In this document: positions 39,765 through 42,363 of the stretch, piece by piece
How positions within the stretch are numbered: the stretch's first letter is position 1
Layout: each line of letters starts with the position of its first letter
NCBI GenBank assembly: GCA_025928935.1
Contig: JAICNB010000024.1
Coordinates: forward strand, 1 to 42,363
Source: Acidimicrobiia bacterium
Lineage (GTDB): Bacteria; Actinomycetota; Acidimicrobiia; Spongiisociales; ZC4RG35
Reading direction: 5' to 3'
DNA: 42,363 nt
The notes under the pieces: generated by a model
Databases searched by the model: none
What the model was told of the DNA's origin: nothing
What the model saw: only the letters and a program-made list of their open reading frames with translations
Position numbers and translations under genes: made by a program

Positions 39765-41621
39765 CTACCAGGCGCCGCCGCCGCCTCCGCCGCCACCACC
39801 TCCACCGCCGCCCCCGCCGCCGGAGAAGCCTCCACCCCCGCCGCTGGACGAAGGCGGCGTGAAGGCCCCGACCAGAGCAGAGTTGAGGCCGGCAAACGCA
39901 TTCTCGGTGTGGCCCCCCGAATAGCCGTAGTTCCCGAACCAGTAGATCGAGGAGGTCTGCTCCAGCTCAGGCGGGGCGTGGAGCCGGGCCTGCTGCAGCA
40001 CCTCCTCGGCTACGCCAAAGACGATGGCATAGACGAGGAACTTGTCCCATAGCTCGAGCGAGATGGGTGGCGCCTCCTCGAGCCTGGAGAAATCGGTGAG
40101 ATAGCGTCGGAAGGCATCCCAACGCTCGGCCTCTAGCGCACCGTCTTTCGATCGGCGCACCCTAACCCGGCGGAAGAGGAGGAAGATGAACAGGGCCAGT
40201 GCGCCGAGGACCATGCCGACGATGATGAGTACCGCCATGGTCTGGCCCCCAGGTCGACGTCCGAGAATGTCGGGGAGGAACACGATGGCCCCGAATATGA
40301 GAAGCCCGACCCCGATCGCGACCAGCCAGGCGACACCGTTCCCCCGCTCGTCGATCAACCCGGCCCGTTTCACTGCTCCAAGGACCTTGCCCCGGAAGGT
40401 CTGATACGTGGAGGCGTTCGCCGACGCGTCCTCCTGGATCTGCTCCCGGAACTCATGGAGGGGACGAGGCCCCTCGTCGAGGACACGCCCGACCACGGTC
40501 AGGACCGACTGCTCGTAGTCCCTGTATCCGGTGGATTGGTCGGTCAGCTCCAGCACCAGGTCGGTGATCGTCTCGTTGCGGAGCCCTCCCCAAGTGCTGC
40601 GCTCCACCTGCGACGGCGTCGCCTTGATCGCCCCCTGTCGGATCAGGTCGAACATGGTGGCGGTGAACTCCTTCTCCGTGACCGCTCCTTGGGAGAGGAG
40701 GGCACCGACCTCGGCAGGCTTCAGCTCGGTGGGCGGCTCCTGTTCGTACTCGCGGTCGTAGTCGACCCGCGGCTCCCGGCCGTATCCGAAATAGACCAGA
40801 CCTCCCAGACCGAGCGAAAGGGCCAGGGCGAGCACCGACCCCCAGATCACCCCGGATCGTTGGGCGGTGGCGGCGTCCGATGCCTCCCGGGCGAACTCGT
40901 CTTCCTCGGCCAAGATCCCATCGAGGCCGTCGCCGGCGAGGACGGTGGCGCCATCGGTGGAGGTGAGCATCTCTCGCGGGAAGACCGTTCTCAGCTCCAC
41001 CCAGCGATAAGCCGGGATGTTGTTCGCCTCCAAGGAGGTCTGTCCGTCCCCGAGGGTCGTCGAGCCGTCGACGCTGTATGGGTGCCCGTACACCCTCACG
41101 TCGCCTTGCTCCCCGATGGCGGGAAGGGACATCCGGGCGTCGAGACGGTCCAGTCCCACCGCCCACTGGTCACCCCACACCTGGACGTTGACATCGACCA
41201 CGTCGTCGTAGGCGATGGCCAGCCCTGTCATGGTGTACGACAGCTGGAACGTTCTCTGCTCGCTGAGCGACGAGTGGTGCCAGACGATCCGGACCAGGTC
41301 GCTCTGTTCCTCTACCCCATAGGTCCCAGGGGCCGAGGAGCATCCGAGCTCGGTGCACCCTCCCGGGGTGTAGCTCGTCGTCTCGTCGCGAACCGTGACA
41401 TCGCTTATCGCCTCGCCGGGGCGGAGCGGGATGTCCCGATAGGCGCCGGAGAAATCGCCGTCGAAGTCGTAGGTCAAGGTCTCGGTCACCAGAAGGGTTC
41501 CGTCCTCCTGGATCACGATGTCCACATCGGCGCTGCTCATCCAGAACGACTTGGCCAGCGCCGCCGTCGCCGGTACGGCGACCAGGAAGAGGACGATCAG
41601 AGCCCGGGAGAGGCGCCGCAA
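39765..41621 (-). CDS. DUF2207 family membrane protein with Gly-rich C-terminus
   Basis: This 618-residue protein starts with a signal peptide (ALIVLFLVAVPATAALA) and an extracytoplasmic domain (from DVDIVIQEDGTLLVTETLTY to ~residue 240) typical of DUF2207. Then come a helix (IWGSVLALALSLGLGGLVYFG), a cytoplasmic winged-helix-like region and two further helices near residues 430-480. The last ~30 residues are almost all Gly, as is usual in the family. It follows LemA with one base between the stop and the TTG start, and LemA/DUF2207 pairs are common. The function of the pair in the envelope is unknown. The TTG start is accepted because no ATG or GTG precedes the signal peptide. Confidence 0.88.
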   Translation of the reverse strand: MRRLSRALIVLFLVAVPATAALAKSFWMSSADVDIVIQEDGTLLVTETLTYDFDGDFSGAYRDIPLRPGEAISDVTVRDETTSYTPGGCTELGCSSAPGTYGVEEQSDLVRIVWHHSSLSEQRTFQLSYTMTGLAIAYDDVVDVNVQVWGDQWAVGLDRLDARMSLPAIGEQGDVRVYGHPYSVDGSTTLGDGQTSLEANNIPAYRWVELRTVFPREMLTSTDGATVLAGDGLDGILAEEDEFAREASDAATAQRSGVIWGSVLALALSLGLGGLVYFGYGREPRVDYDREYEQEPPTELKPAEVGALLSQGAVTEKEFTATMFDLIRQGAIKATPSQVERSTWGGLRNETITDLVLELTDQSTGYRDYEQSVLTVVGRVLDEGPRPLHEFREQIQEDASANASTYQTFRGKVLGAVKRAGLIDERGNGVAWLVAIGVGLLIFGAIVFLPDILGRRPGGQTMAVLIIVGMVLGALALFIFLLFRRVRVRRSKDGALEAERWDAFRRYLTDFSRLEEAPPISLELWDKFLVYAIVFGVAEEVLQQARLHAPPELEQTSSIYWFGNYGYSGGHTENAFAGLNSALVGAFTPPSSSGGGGGFSGGGGGGGGGGGGGGGGAW

Positions 41622-41622
41622 G

Positions 41623-42207
41623 TCAGAAATCGACGGTAGGCGCCTCGGCCGCCTCTGCGCCGGCCTCGAAGAACTCTCGGACGTCGAACCCCGTCATGGA
41701 GGCAACGATGTTGGTGGGGATCTGCTGCACCTTGTTGTTGTAGGTGAGGACGGTGTCGTTGTAGATCTGTCGTGACACCGCGATCTTGTTCTCGGTCACC
41801 GCCAGCTCGTTCTGCAGGTTTTGGAAGTTCTCGGTGGCCCGCAGCTCCGGGTATGCCTCGGCAACGGCGAACAACTGACGCAACGCCTGGGTCAGAAACC
41901 CCTCGGCCTGGGCCTGCTCGGCCGGCCCGGTTGCCGCCTGGGCGGCGCTCCTGGCCTGGGTGACCCGCTCGAACGTCTCCCGCTCGTGGGACGCATACCC
42001 CTTCACCGTCTCCACCAGGTTGGGGATCAGGTCGTAACGACGCTTGAGCTGGACGTCGACCTGGGCCCAGGAGTTGTCGACCCGGTTCCGGGACTGGACC
42101 AGCCCGTTGTAGATGCCGATGAAGGCGAACACCAGGATGGCAACCACCACCAGAATGCCGATAACCAGGCTGAATACGTTGAAAAAGTGGGTGTCCTGCT
42201 TGCTCAC
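41623..42207 (-). CDS. lemA: LemA family protein
   Basis: This 194-residue protein has one N-terminal membrane helix (VFSLVIGILVVVAILVFAFI) and the helical LemA body with the signature NRVDNSWAQVDVQLKRRYDL, IPNLVETVKGYASHE and the C-terminal YNNKVQQIPTNIVASMTGF. It probably faces the cytoplasm/membrane surface as a long helical bundle. LemA proteins are widespread but without a proven biochemical activity. It is the first gene of the lemA-DUF2207 pair. The GTG at 42207 is chosen because the family starts just before the helix. A candidate promoter lies about 45 bases upstream. Confidence 0.92.
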   Translation of the reverse strand: MSKQDTHFFNVFSLVIGILVVVAILVFAFIGIYNGLVQSRNRVDNSWAQVDVQLKRRYDLIPNLVETVKGYASHERETFERVTQARSAAQAATGPAEQAQAEGFLTQALRQLFAVAEAYPELRATENFQNLQNELAVTENKIAVSRQIYNDTVLTYNNKVQQIPTNIVASMTGFDVREFFEAGAEAAEAPTVDF

Positions 42208-42249
42208 AATGCTGCTCGTGCTGCCGGAGGGGGTTTTTGCCGGGCGCGG

Positions 42250-42279
42250 AGTATAGCGGCAGCGGGGGGAGGCAGGTAA
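42250..42279 (-). promoter_or_regulatory. Candidate lemA promoter
   Basis: On the minus strand TTACCT (42279-42274) and TATACT (42255-42250) are spaced by 18 bases; TATACT is the best -10 match in the window. The leader would be about 36 bases. From here to the end of the window (42280-42363) no gene is seen. Confidence 0.45.
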
Positions 42280-42363
42280 TCCGGGGGCTTACGCAGATCG
42301 TGAGCCGCAGCGTGAGGGCGGTCGGTGGCGCCGGCGGTCAGAGGGTCGGAAGATCCTGCCACC

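Noticed and set aside
42330-42363. tRNA 3' end suggested by a small stem and the ending GCCACC
   Set aside because: The loop does not match the TTCRA consensus and no other tRNA arm is visible before the window ends.
1-42363. CRISPR arrays, insertion sequences, integrases, att sites
   Set aside because: No regularly spaced repeats, transposase or integrase motifs, or terminal inverted repeats were seen.

Overview
The window is a dense, high-GC stretch of ordinary bacterial chromosome. Genes are separated by a few bases or overlap by 1-4 bases (ATGA, GTGA, TGATG), and GTG and TTG starts are frequent. The protein set suggests an actinobacterium, probably of the class Acidimicrobiia or a close relative: actinobacterial-type succinate dehydrogenase, a Nur-like Fur protein, a 'septum formation' type lipoprotein, a DUF5671 protein, and many acyl-CoA and SDR enzymes. 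The class assignment is inference. No rRNA, convincing tRNA, CRISPR array, insertion sequence, phage gene or replication origin was seen.

Layout. 1-1853 (+): 3' part of sdhA, then sdhB. 2014-7436 (+): two tandem copies of a three-gene secretion/pilus-like operon (TadE-like, TadE-like, TadG-like with a ~400-residue Cys-containing ectodomain); the most unusual block here. 7468-9232 (+): a DapA/HOGA-type aldolase, an SCP2-like protein and a YCII/DGPF protein. 9355-18471 (-): a nine-gene co-directional run, purN-purH-folD-lipoprotein-icd-nadA-nadB-nadC-mdh, covering late purine synthesis, one-carbon metabolism, de novo NAD synthesis from aspartate, and TCA enzymes. 18594-21604 (+): rhodanese, a membrane-anchored protein, a repeat-built DUF5671 membrane protein and a PlsC-like acyltransferase. 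21596-22825 (-): dinB. 22947-23861 (+): an SDR-like protein lacking the catalytic Tyr/Lys. 23865-28378 (-): a nickel/cobalt ECF importer (cbiM with a CbiN-like tail, cbiQ, cbiO) behind a Nur-type regulator with a recognisable Nur box, then a benzoate-CoA-ligase-family enzyme. 28451-38910: mostly catabolic genes (SDR, tryptophan 2,3-dioxygenase, kynureninase-like enzyme, RidA, enoyl-CoA hydratase, acyl-CoA dehydrogenase, CoA-binding protein, hutH, hutI), then a small membrane protein and a methyltransferase. 38900-42207 (-): VanY-like peptidase, DUF2207 protein and LemA.

How it works together. The nadABC operon supplies quinolinate from aspartate, so the TDO/kynureninase pair is more likely catabolic (tryptophan to anthranilate or 3-hydroxyanthranilate) than a source of NAD. 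The ligase, hydratase, dehydrogenase and RidA nearby fit a CoA-linked aromatic amino acid route, but its key monooxygenase is not in the window. hutH and hutI form a partial histidine pathway without hutU.

A recurring regulatory pattern is a TANNNT-like -10 hexamer only 6-9 nt before the start codon of many first genes (aldolase, mdh, icd, dinB, CoA ligase, nur, SDR, TDO, acyl-CoA dehydrogenase, CoA-binding protein, hutH, DUF2269), which predicts leaderless mRNAs. In two cases the stop codon TAG of the upstream gene is the first half of the -10. The TadE operon, SCP2 gene, YCII gene, cbiM and nadA instead have leaders with Shine-Dalgarno sequences; lemA has a leader but no evident SD.
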